Part shown: positions 1-6,208 of the stretch, one piece after another
Layout: every line of letters begins with the position of its first letter
How positions within the stretch are numbered: position 1 is the first letter of the stretch
NCBI GenBank assembly: GCA_004294195.1
Contig: REAQ01000008.1
Coordinates: forward strand, 1 to 9,521
Length of the DNA: 9,521 nucleotides
Source of the DNA: Sphingobacteriales bacterium
GTDB taxonomy: Bacteria > Bacteroidota > Bacteroidia > Chitinophagales > Chitinophagaceae
Direction of reading: 5' to 3'
The notes under the pieces: generated by a model
The model's input: the letters and a program-made list of their open reading frames with translations, nothing else
Database searches by the model: none
What the model was told of the DNA's origin: nothing
Position numbers and translations under genes: made by a program

Positions 1-25
1 CCATTGCCTTATGCCTATTGCCTAC
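1..25. repeat. Short 7-mer tandem repeat at the 3' end of the DUF418 gene
   Basis: Read on the minus strand, this stretch is three near-identical heptamers in a row (AGGCAAT, AGGCATA, AGGCAAT) followed by GG, cut by the window edge. The repeat begins inside the last two codons and the stop codon (15-17) of the DUF418 gene and continues downstream. It resembles the other spacer repeats in this window in unit length and in having a CAAT core. Only the left part is missing, so I cannot say whether a mirrored second arm follows beyond the window. Confidence 0.6.
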
Positions 26-1310
26 CGTAGGTTAACCGTCTCCACAGCCATTCAAATGGACCGTAGGTGAAATACCGCAGCCAGATATTGCTGAAGATGA
101 TCTGGAAAATCCAGATCGCAAGAACCACATAGTAGGTTTCATACCGCTCAAGCTTACCAAAATAACCACACACATAGAATATCAACAGGCAGATCATTTG
201 CTGCATGAGATAATTGGAAAAAGCCATCTGCCCTACCTTACTTAACCATCGCCACAAAAAAGAAAACACATTGTTTTTGTACAGCAGGATAATCAAACAC
301 ATATACCCAAGTGCTTGCCCCAATCGTCTGATTTGATATAATGCCAGTCCAATCTTTTCCCAGAAGAAATACTTATCCATCCTGAGTTCAATAAAACGGC
401 TCATGGAATAAAAGCTTATACCAAAACCAATGAGCAGGGAGATAAACATCAGGATCAGGTAAAAACGATTGGAGCGTCTGCCCGTGATGAAATCCCATTT
501 ATACAGGGCCATACCAATAAAGAAAAAGCCGAGCGCATCCAGCAGCCACCCGCCGATGAAGTCAGTAGTCTGGAATCTTTGGGTCACAGGTGCGTTGGCC
601 ATTACCGCGTTAACATATCCTTTCTGTAATGATTTTCTTGTTTCCAAAACTTCCATTTCAGTGGCCCTTTTGGATTCAGGTGGCCTTGTCATCATCCATG
701 TATGCAACTGCGCTTGCTGTTCATCGTTCAATGTTATGCCTTGAGATTTCAGCTGCAAGACCTTCTCGCCCTTTACCCTTTCCTGATGAAAGGAATACCA
801 TTGATAGGAGGTTCTTCCAACCAGTGAAACAATGATCAGCATTCCTATCACTACAAGGCCCCAGGGTTTCATCTTCCTGAAAGGATAGAGAAACAAGCCA
901 CCAATTGCGTAAGTAAATAGAATATCCCCAGGCCATGCCAACACATAGGCATTGAACAATCCAAATCCGAGAAGCCATAACAGCCTTCTGTAATAAATAT
1001 CTGCAGGGGTAACATTAGGATCATTTTTCTTCTCAAGCCTGGTGATCAGCAACATTGCACCAGCACCAAATAACAAACTGAACAATCCCCGCATGGTACC
1101 TTCAAAGGCTCCGTACACCACCAACCAGGTGTAAAAGTTTTTACCCGTCTCCTCCAGGATGAATGGATTGTCTGCCAAAACTGCACTATCTGAAAAATAG
1201 GGAATGTTCATCATGAGAATCCCCAGGATCGCAACGCCTCGTACTGCGTCAATGACGGAAATGCGTTGTTCAAGACTGACCGGAGCCAGCGAAGCAGAAG
1301 TTGTAGACAT
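15..1310 (-). CDS. DUF418/YeiB-family polytopic membrane protein
   Basis: This 431-residue protein is an integral inner-membrane protein of the DUF418 (YeiB-like) family, whose biochemical role is not firmly established; transport or acyl-transfer roles have been discussed for relatives. The N-terminal signature DAVRGVAILGILMMNI (about 21-36) and the C-terminal signature YGPFEWLWRRLTYG (about 416-429) are the family hallmarks; VGQMAFSNYLMQ (359-370) is a third conserved block. Hydrophobic segments lie near 22-37, 62-90, 108-126, 130-144, 150-165, 251-270, 282-302, 331-344, 368-384 and 393-410, so about ten membrane spans. A polar, charged stretch at about 172-245 separates the N-terminal bundle from the DUF418 half. 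The ATG at 1310 starts the protein just before the family signature. No Shine-Dalgarno sequence or clear TAnnTTTG box is visible upstream. It lies downstream of, and on the same strand as, the thiolase gene, with about 100 bases of repeat-rich spacer between them. Family assignment is secure; function is not. Confidence 0.9.
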   Translation of the reverse strand: MSTTSASLAPVSLEQRISVIDAVRGVAILGILMMNIPYFSDSAVLADNPFILEETGKNFYTWLVVYGAFEGTMRGLFSLLFGAGAMLLITRLEKKNDPNVTPADIYYRRLLWLLGFGLFNAYVLAWPGDILFTYAIGGLFLYPFRKMKPWGLVVIGMLIIVSLVGRTSYQWYSFHQERVKGEKVLQLKSQGITLNDEQQAQLHTWMMTRPPESKRATEMEVLETRKSLQKGYVNAVMANAPVTQRFQTTDFIGGWLLDALGFFFIGMALYKWDFITGRRSNRFYLILMFISLLIGFGISFYSMSRFIELRMDKYFFWEKIGLALYQIRRLGQALGYMCLIILLYKNNVFSFLWRWLSKVGQMAFSNYLMQQMICLLIFYVCGYFGKLERYETYYVVLAIWIFQIIFSNIWLRYFTYGPFEWLWRRLTYGRQ

Positions 1311-1351
1311 CAGGTGTGTTTGAGGCTCTTAATGTAAGCATTATTAAGTAA

Positions 1352-1415
1352 CCCAATAACTCAATAACTCAGTAACGCAGCAACTCAGTGCCCAGTGCCT
1401 CAATGCCTAATGACT
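1352..1415. repeat. Degenerate 8-mer tandem repeat filling the thiolase/DUF418 spacer
   Basis: Eight consecutive octamers can be read in one register from 1352: CCCAATAA, CTCAATAA, CTCAGTAA, CGCAGCAA, CTCAGTGC, CCAGTGCC, TCAATGCC, TAATGACT. Each differs from the next by one to four bases, as in a decaying tandem array; the register becomes less certain in the last three units. The array ends inside the thiolase stop codon (1414-1416). The rest of this 103-base spacer (1311-1351) shows no repeat. A weak 7-base complementarity exists between 1320-1326 and 1397-1403, but there is no long mirrored arm as seen at the other spacers. Confidence 0.6.
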
Positions 1416-2604
1416 ACGCGTAGCGTTCAGCCTCGTACACCACAGCCGCACCCTGCCCCACACCCACACACATGGAAGCAAGACCATACCTTACATTCCT
1501 GCGCTTCATCTCATGAAGCAATGTAGCGGAGATACGAACGCCGGAACAACCCAGTGGATGCCCCAGTGCAATGCTGCCCCCATTGACATTGATCTTTGCT
1601 TCATCAAGCCCGAGTTCGTGTATGCATGCCAGTGATTGTGAAGCAAACGCTTCGTTCAACTCAATCAGGTCAAGGTCATTTACGGTTAGCCCTGCCCGTT
1701 GGAGAGCCTTTTGACTTGCCGGCACGGGACCGATGCCCATGATGGAAGGATCCACTCCTGCAACAGCCATCGATACAATCCTTCCCAATGGTTTGAGCTG
1801 AAGCTTGTTCACCCATTCAGCGCTGGCCAGCAACATGGCTGCCGCACCATCATTGATGCCGGAGGCGTTGCCTGCTGTAACGGTACCGTCTTTTGCGAAG
1901 GCTGGTTTCAGCTGAGATAGTTTTTCCAAGGTGGTTTGCCGGGGATGTTCATCTGCGGCAATGATGTCCGTTTTCACATCCACAGGGATCAACTCATCGT
2001 GCCATTTCCCCGCCGCTTTTGCTGCGAAATATTTCTCCTGAGAATGCAGGGCGAAGGCGTCCTGTTGCTCCCTGCTGATCTTCCATTGCCGTGCCACGTT
2101 CTCGGCCGTCTCACCCATGGAATAGGGATGATACAGTGCAGCCAGTTTCGGATTGGTGAATCGCCAGCCTATGGTAGTATCAAAAATTTCGGTCTTCCTA
2201 CTGAATTTTTCCTCGGCCTTGGCCATCACCAACGGCGCACGCGTCATGCTCTCCACCCCACAGGCAATATAAAGGTCCCCCTCCCCACACATGATGGCCC
2301 GGGCCGCATCCATAATGGCCTGGAGACCGCTTGCACAGAGCCTGTTCACCGTAGACCCCGCAACGGAAACGGGCAGTCCAGCCAGCAGGGCCGCCATGCG
2401 CGCCACATTCCGATTGTCTTCCCCGGCCTGGTTGGCATCCCCGGCAATCACATCTTCTATGAGGTTGGGATCGATGGATGGATGCCTGGTCAAAAGACCC
2501 CGAATGGCAATGGCCAGCAGGTCATCTGGCCGCACCGTTGCCAGGGCACCGCCATATTTACCGATGGGCGTTCTTACTGCGTCTATCACGTACACTTCTT
2601 TCAT
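1414..2604 (-). CDS. pcaF: 3-oxoadipyl-CoA thiolase (acetyl-CoA acyltransferase)
   Basis: This 396-residue thiolase is full length for the family. The predicted reaction is CoA-dependent cleavage of 3-oxoadipyl-CoA to succinyl-CoA and acetyl-CoA, the last step of the beta-ketoadipate and phenylacetate pathways (PcaF/PaaJ), in the cytoplasm. Visible catalytic parts are the nucleophilic Cys90 in VNRLCASGLQA, the NEAF block (317-320), His349 in GGSIALGHPLG and the second Cys379 in CVGVGQGAA. The blocks AGEDNRNVARMA (60-71) and EIFDTTIGWRF (139-149), and the RTPIGKYGGAL start, are what point to the 3-oxoadipyl-CoA subgroup over a general fatty-acid or acetoacetyl-CoA thiolase. The ATG at 2604 gives the normal thiolase N-terminus. 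A TAnnTTTG box lies only 4 bases upstream, so the message may be leaderless. No other aromatic or phenylacetate genes are nearby, so the pathway is inferred from the protein alone; a broader beta-oxidation role cannot be excluded. Confidence 0.85.
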   Translation of the reverse strand: MKEVYVIDAVRTPIGKYGGALATVRPDDLLAIAIRGLLTRHPSIDPNLIEDVIAGDANQAGEDNRNVARMAALLAGLPVSVAGSTVNRLCASGLQAIMDAARAIMCGEGDLYIACGVESMTRAPLVMAKAEEKFSRKTEIFDTTIGWRFTNPKLAALYHPYSMGETAENVARQWKISREQQDAFALHSQEKYFAAKAAGKWHDELIPVDVKTDIIAADEHPRQTTLEKLSQLKPAFAKDGTVTAGNASGINDGAAAMLLASAEWVNKLQLKPLGRIVSMAVAGVDPSIMGIGPVPASQKALQRAGLTVNDLDLIELNEAFASQSLACIHELGLDEAKINVNGGSIALGHPLGCSGVRISATLLHEMKRRNVRYGLASMCVGVGQGAAVVYEAERYA

Positions 2605-2608
2605 AACA

Positions 2609-2616
2609 CAAATATA
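2609..2616 (-). promoter_or_regulatory. Bacteroidota -7 promoter box for the thiolase gene
   Basis: On the minus strand this reads TATATTTG, an exact match to the TAnnTTTG box of Bacteroidota primary promoters. It ends four bases before the ATG at 2604, so transcription would begin at or next to the start codon, giving a leaderless or nearly leaderless mRNA. No TTG (-33) element is visible at the usual distance, where the G-rich inverted repeat lies instead. The box match is seen; its activity is inferred. Confidence 0.5.
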
Positions 2617-2620
2617 TACA

Positions 2621-2694
2621 AGGGGGAGGGTTTAGGGGGAGGGTTTAGCTAAGGGCTTAGGCCTGCCTAAACCCTCCCCCTAAACACTCCCCCT
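2621..2694. repeat. G-rich inverted repeat between divergent genes (28-bp arms, 13-mer units)
   Basis: The left arm (2621-2648) contains two tandem copies of the 13-mer GGGGGAGGGTTTA and ends in TTTAG-like sequence. The right arm (2667-2694) is its reverse complement with one mismatch (ACACT in place of ACCCT). The 18-base centre (2649-2666) contains a small palindrome, CTAAG-GG-CTTAG. The four G runs of the left arm on the plus strand, and of the right arm on the minus strand, fit the pattern of an intramolecular G-quadruplex. It sits between the start codons of the divergent thiolase and rlmN genes, upstream of both predicted -7 boxes, so it occupies the positions where both -33 elements would lie. 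It cannot terminate an annotated neighbouring gene, because both are transcribed away from it. Confidence 0.85.
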
Positions 2695-2701
2695 AATTCA
2701 A

Positions 2702-2709
2702 TACCTTTG
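2702..2709 (+). promoter_or_regulatory. Bacteroidota -7 promoter box for the rlmN cluster
   Basis: TACCTTTG matches the TAnnTTTG box and ends four bases before the rlmN ATG at 2714, the same spacing as the divergent thiolase box. Transcription would begin about at the start codon, so a leaderless mRNA is likely if the box is used. No TTG element is visible 17-23 bases upstream. It would drive rlmN and the two pseudouridine synthase genes behind it. Confidence 0.5.
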
Positions 2710-2713
2710 CCGC

Positions 2714-3745
2714 ATGACAAAAAACCTCCGCCATCTAAGTCTTGGGGATATCGAGCAACTCCTCCAAAGCTTTGGCGAACCACGTTTCCGGGCCCAACAG
2801 GTCTGGCAATGGCTCTGGCAGAAAAATGTGTTGTCTGTAGACGGCATGACCAATCTCTCTAAATCCCTGAGGGAAAAACTGAACGCAGCATTTACCATTC
2901 CCGCACTGCAAATGGACCACACCCAGTACAGCGAAGATGGTACCATCAAAACCAGGTTCCGCACCCACGAAGGGCATATGGTGGAAGGTGTGATCATTCC
3001 TACAGAAACGCGTCACACCGCATGTGTTTCTTCTCAGATCGGATGCAGCCTGAGCTGCAAGTTTTGTGCAACAGGTTATCTCGAACGTAAACGAAACTTA
3101 GATTATGATGAAATTGTGGATGAAGTAGCCCTGCTCAACCAACTCTGTGAAAAAACAAGTGGAAAGCACCTCAGCAATATCGTATTCATGGGCATGGGTG
3201 AACCCCTGCTGAATTATAAAAATGTGCTCAAGGCAATTGAACGCATTACGGCTGAAGACGGCATGGCCATGAGTCCCCGCCGCATCACCGTTTCAACAGC
3301 TGGTGTTGCCAAAGGCATCCGCCAATTGGGAGACGATGGTGTGAAATTTAAACTGGCCCTCTCCCTCCACGCTGCCAATGATGCCAAACGAAATGAGATC
3401 ATGGGTATCAATGAATCCAACAACCTGAAAACCCTGGTGGAAGCATTGAACTATTTTTATAAGCAAACACAGAACGAGATCACATTGGAGTATATTCTCT
3501 TCAAGGATTTTAACGATTCCCTGCAAGATGCAGATGAACTGATCAAGATCTACCGGCAGGTTCCGGCAGACCTCGTCAACATCATTGAATACAACCCGAT
3601 AGAATTCGCGAAGTTCTCCAAACCTGATGATGAAACGGTAGACGCTTTTATGGCACATCTGGAGAAAAACCGAGTGAACGTGCGCCTGCGGAAAAGCAGA
3701 GGTAAAGACATTGATGCTGCCTGCGGACAGCTCGCCAATAAATAA
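2714..3745 (+). CDS. rlmN: Dual-specificity 23S rRNA/tRNA adenine-C2 methyltransferase RlmN
   Basis: This 343-residue radical SAM enzyme is predicted to methylate C2 of A2503 in 23S rRNA (E. coli numbering) and A37 of some tRNAs, tuning the peptide exit tunnel and decoding. The CxxxCxxC iron-sulfur motif is Cys111, Cys115 and Cys118 in IGCSLSCKFCATG. The two further cysteines used in the methyl-transfer mechanism are present: Cys104 (HTACVSS, seven residues before the motif) and Cys337 near the C-terminus (DIDAACGQLA). The block VFMGMGEPLLNY (157-168) is the SAM-binding GEP motif, and an N-terminal helical accessory domain (about 1-90) precedes the barrel. RlmN rather than Cfr is favoured by overall sequence and housekeeping context. 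The start is the ATG at 2714, directly after a -7 box and without a Shine-Dalgarno sequence. It is followed after 23 bases by an RsuA-type pseudouridine synthase gene, likely in one operon. Confidence 0.96.
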   Translation: MTKNLRHLSLGDIEQLLQSFGEPRFRAQQVWQWLWQKNVLSVDGMTNLSKSLREKLNAAFTIPALQMDHTQYSEDGTIKTRFRTHEGHMVEGVIIPTETRHTACVSSQIGCSLSCKFCATGYLERKRNLDYDEIVDEVALLNQLCEKTSGKHLSNIVFMGMGEPLLNYKNVLKAIERITAEDGMAMSPRRITVSTAGVAKGIRQLGDDGVKFKLALSLHAANDAKRNEIMGINESNNLKTLVEALNYFYKQTQNEITLEYILFKDFNDSLQDADELIKIYRQVPADLVNIIEYNPIEFAKFSKPDDETVDAFMAHLEKNRVNVRLRKSRGKDIDAACGQLANK

Positions 3746-3768
3746 CCATCACCACTAAAACTGGCTCC

Positions 3769-4716
3769 TTGAAAAAGCGAACCGATAATTTCGACAAATT
3801 TCTTCCTACTAAAAAGAATGCTGCAATTAAAGAGCAGTTCAAACAAGAAAAAAAGAAGTGGAAGAAAGAAAGATCTGCTGCCATCGAAATACAGAAGCAG
3901 CGCAAGATTGAAGCAGACAAGCCCAAGCCCATCGTGATCCGTAAAAAGATCACCATGGAAACGATGCCCCTGAATAAGTTCATCGCCCATAGCGGCGTTT
4001 GCGCACGTCGTGAAGCGGCACTGCTCGTGAAAGATGGCAAGGTAACCGTAAATGGTACCAAAATTCTTGAGCCAGGGCATAAAGTGAATCCCAATGACCA
4101 GATCAAGGTCAATGGCAAACTGATTCACCTCGAGAAAAATCTCGTCTATATTCTGCTGAATAAGCCTAAAGACTATATCACTACTTCCGCAGATCCCGAA
4201 GGCCGCAAGACCGTGCTGGAGCTGATCAAAGGGGCAACCACCGAAAGAGTATTTCCGGTGGGGCGATTAGACAGAAACACTACTGGGGTATTGCTGTTGA
4301 CCAATGATGGTGAGCTCACTCAAATGCTCTCTCATCCTTCCAATGAAGTGAGAAAAGTATACGAAGTAAAGGTGGACAGACCTTTGCAGAAAAAAGATAT
4401 GGACGCCATTGCCAAAGGTCTTACCCTGGAAGATGGCTTCATCCAGCCTGATGCCATCGCCTATGCTGACGCTACCGATAAACGAGTGATCGGCATCGAA
4501 ATTCATAGTGGTAAGAACCGCATCGTCCGCAGGATTTTTGAACAACTGGAATACAAAGTGGTGAACCTCGACCGCGTCATGTTTGCCGGTCTCACTAAAA
4601 AGAATGTGGACCGAAGCAACTGGAGATACCTGACAGAAAAGGAAGTCAGGGCTCTCAAATATTTTGGCGCCAGCAAAAAAACCACAAAGAAGAAGGATAA
4701 GGAAACCGATGCATAA
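3769..4716 (+). CDS. RsuA/RluB-family rRNA pseudouridine synthase with Lys-rich N-terminal extension
   Basis: This 315-residue enzyme is predicted to isomerise a uridine to pseudouridine in rRNA. Its family contains RsuA (16S U516), RluB, RluE and RluF (23S); the layout is closest to RluB, so large-subunit rRNA is the likelier target. An S4 RNA-binding domain (about 66-120, starting MPLNKFIAHSGVCARREA) precedes the catalytic domain. The catalytic aspartate is Asp168 in GRLDRNTTGVLLLTNDG, and GKNRIVRRIFE (248-258) is the conserved late motif. The first 60 or so residues are unusually basic and Lys/Glu-rich, probably disordered or helical and RNA-binding, and the C-terminus ends in a second Lys-rich tail (303-313). 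The start is TTG at 3769; the next in-frame ATG is at 3955 (residue 63), just before the S4 domain, so a shorter form is possible. I prefer the longer form because the spacer to rlmN would then be 23 bases. It overlaps the next gene by 8 bases. Confidence 0.9.
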   Translation: MKKRTDNFDKFLPTKKNAAIKEQFKQEKKKWKKERSAAIEIQKQRKIEADKPKPIVIRKKITMETMPLNKFIAHSGVCARREAALLVKDGKVTVNGTKILEPGHKVNPNDQIKVNGKLIHLEKNLVYILLNKPKDYITTSADPEGRKTVLELIKGATTERVFPVGRLDRNTTGVLLLTNDGELTQMLSHPSNEVRKVYEVKVDRPLQKKDMDAIAKGLTLEDGFIQPDAIAYADATDKRVIGIEIHSGKNRIVRRIFEQLEYKVVNLDRVMFAGLTKKNVDRSNWRYLTEKEVRALKYFGASKKTTKKKDKETDA

Positions 4717-5437
4717 TCCTATTGCACCCATCATCATATTTGAAAATGATTCACTCGTTGTAGTGAACAAACCCTCTGGCTTGTTAACCGTGCCGGATCG
4801 TTTTGATGGTAATCTGCCATCTTTAAAAAGAATACTGCGTGATAAGTATGGAGAGATCTTTGTGATCCACCGGATAGACAGGGATACCAGTGGCATCATC
4901 ATGTTTGCAAAGAACGATGTGGCCCATAAGTTTTACTCGATGGCCTTTGAAGAAAGATCGATCCAGAAAAAATACCTTGGCCTGGTTCACGGCACGCCAT
5001 TGCAGACCTCAGGAACCATCGATAAACCCATTGCACAACATCCGGTCCTGAAAGGAAAAATGTATATTCACCGATCTGGAAAAGCATCGGTTACGCATTA
5101 CCGTGTGATCCAAAACTTCGGGCTTTATTCGTTGGTGGAATGGCAGATCGAAACTGGCCGGACTCACCAGATCCGCGTCCATATGCAAGATCTCGGTCAC
5201 CCCATTGTATGTGACGAATTATATGGAACAGCCGATCCCATTCTGCTTTCCCGCATTAAAAGAAAATTCAAGCTTTCCAAAAACGAAGAGGCCGAGCGCC
5301 CTTTGTTGAATCGCCTCGCCCTGCACGCGTCTTCACTGGATTTCACCAGCCAGGAAGGAGAGCTGATCCATTTAGAGGCACCTATATTCAAGGATATGCA
5401 GGCTACTTTGACGCAATTGGGAAAAAACACTAAGTAA
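4709..5437 (+). CDS. RluA-family pseudouridine synthase, single-domain form
   Basis: This 242-residue protein belongs to the RluA family, which converts uridines to pseudouridine in 23S rRNA or tRNA. The catalytic aspartate is Asp57 in HRIDRDTSGI (54-63), and the second family motif ETGRTHQIRVHM is at 148-159. It opens directly with the catalytic core (IIIFENDSLVVVNKPSGL) and has no S4 domain, as in RluA and TruC, unlike RluC and RluD. The substrate site cannot be told from the sequence. I chose the ATG at 4709, which overlaps the preceding stop codon by 8 bases and has a purine-rich, Shine-Dalgarno-like AGAAGGA a short way upstream; an in-frame TTG at 4664 would add 15 basic residues that only duplicate the reading of the upstream gene's tail in another frame. 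The overlap suggests translational coupling. A strong hairpin with a T run follows the stop codon, so this is probably the last gene of the rlmN cluster. Confidence 0.92.
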   Translation: MHNPIAPIIIFENDSLVVVNKPSGLLTVPDRFDGNLPSLKRILRDKYGEIFVIHRIDRDTSGIIMFAKNDVAHKFYSMAFEERSIQKKYLGLVHGTPLQTSGTIDKPIAQHPVLKGKMYIHRSGKASVTHYRVIQNFGLYSLVEWQIETGRTHQIRVHMQDLGHPIVCDELYGTADPILLSRIKRKFKLSKNEEAERPLLNRLALHASSLDFTSQEGELIHLEAPIFKDMQATLTQLGKNTK

Positions 5438-5438
5438 G

Positions 5439-5507
5439 AGGGCAGGGGTTCAGGGGCAGAGGGCAGTGTTTGCCCTCTGCCCCTGAACCCCTGCCCTACC
5501 AATTTTT
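5439..5507 (+). terminator. Perfect 27-bp hairpin followed by a T run: terminator of the rlmN cluster
   Basis: The arms 5439-5465 and 5471-5497 are perfectly complementary over 27 bp with a 5-base loop (GTGTT). TTTTT at 5503-5507 follows five bases after the stem. This fits an intrinsic terminator, though the stem is about three times longer than usual. The left arm is built from related G-rich words (GGGCAG, GGGTTCAG, GGGCAG, AGGGCA), and its four G runs fit a G-quadruplex pattern. It begins two bases after the stop codon of the RluA-type gene, in the same way that other inverted repeats here abut coding regions. Confidence 0.8.
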
Positions 5508-5532
5508 ATCCTACTAATTAAGTAGACTTTAT

Positions 5533-5540
5533 TATATTTG
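5533..5540 (+). promoter_or_regulatory. Bacteroidota -7 promoter box for the peroxiredoxin gene
   Basis: TATATTTG is an exact match to TAnnTTTG, in an AT-rich stretch immediately after the terminator hairpin. It ends 29 bases before the ATG at 5570, leaving a leader of about 20-25 bases that is A-rich (AAGATTAAAACACAATC), typical of Bacteroidota ribosome-binding regions. No convincing -33 TTG is seen. Being behind a terminator, it implies that the peroxiredoxin is transcribed on its own. Confidence 0.6.
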
Positions 5541-5569
5541 TGGTCCTTTTAAGATTAAAACACAATCAT

Positions 5570-6208
5570 ATGGGACTAAGACTGGGCGATATCGCGCCGA
5601 ATTTTACTGCGAAGACAACGGCAGGAGACATTGATTTTTACGAGTACCTGGGTGATGGCTGGGGCATTCTTTTTTCGCATCCGGCAGATTACACACCGGT
5701 TTGCACAACAGAACTGGGAAAGACGGCATTGTTGCAGGAAGAGTTCCGCAAAAGGAACGTGAAAGTGCTGGCCGTGAGTGTTGACCCCCTGGATAAACAC
5801 AAGGGCTGGATCAATGACATCAACGAAACACAACATGTGGATGTACAATTTCCAATCATTGCCGATGAGGACAGAAATGTGGCAACACTGTATGATATGA
5901 TTCATCCCAATGCATCGGAAACCTTCACCGTAAGATCCCTGTTTGTGATAGGACCTGATAAAAAAGTAAAACTCATCATTACCTATCCTGCTTCAACCGG
6001 AAGAAATTTTGTTGAGGTGCTGCGGGTGGTTGACTCACTTCAGCTGACCGCAGGCTACAGCGTGGCCACACCTGCAGACTGGAAAGAAGGGGAAGACGTG
6101 ATTGTTGTTCCTGCTGTAAGTACTGAAGATGCCATTAAGAAATTCCCGAAGGGGGTGAATGTGGTAAAACCGTATTTGCGCTACACGCCGCAACCAAACA
6201 AGGAATGA
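5570..6208 (+). CDS. One-Cys peroxiredoxin (Prx6 type)
   Basis: This 212-residue thiol peroxidase is predicted to reduce hydrogen peroxide and organic hydroperoxides in the cytoplasm. The active site PxxxTxxC is Pro38, Thr42 and Cys45 in HPADYTPVCTTELG, and the conserved catalytic arginine is Arg122 in TVRSLFVIG. Cys45 is the only cysteine in the protein, so it cannot form an intramolecular or two-Cys disulfide and must be recycled by an external thiol; this, and the length with the long C-terminal part (about 165-212, with PADWKEGEDVIV), place it in the Prx6 group rather than AhpC. There is no signal peptide. I chose the ATG at 5570 over an upstream GTG/ATG-less extension from 5540 because the family begins at MGLRLGDIAPNF and because the extension would start within the -7 box. 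It stands alone and is convergent with dinB. Regulation by oxidative stress is likely for the family, but no operator is recognisable. Confidence 0.93.
   Translation: MGLRLGDIAPNFTAKTTAGDIDFYEYLGDGWGILFSHPADYTPVCTTELGKTALLQEEFRKRNVKVLAVSVDPLDKHKGWINDINETQHVDVQFPIIADEDRNVATLYDMIHPNASETFTVRSLFVIGPDKKVKLIITYPASTGRNFVEVLRVVDSLQLTAGYSVATPADWKEGEDVIVVPAVSTEDAIKKFPKGVNVVKPYLRYTPQPNKE

Noticed and set aside
1936..2652. Antisense open frame of 238 codons opposite the thiolase gene
   Set aside because: It runs wholly opposite a well-supported thiolase coding region and its translation has no recognisable domain; it is explained by codon bias on the other strand.
3550..4128. Antisense open frame of 192 codons opposite the end of rlmN and the start of the RsuA-type gene
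   Set aside because: It spans two well-supported genes on the other strand, and its hydrophobic, Phe-rich translation is what the reverse complement of Lys- and Glu-rich coding sequence gives.
4664..4708. In-frame TTG extension of the RluA-type gene
   Set aside because: The added 15 residues lie wholly in another frame of the upstream gene's Lys-rich tail, and the ATG at 4709 fits the family N-terminus and has a purine-rich site before it.
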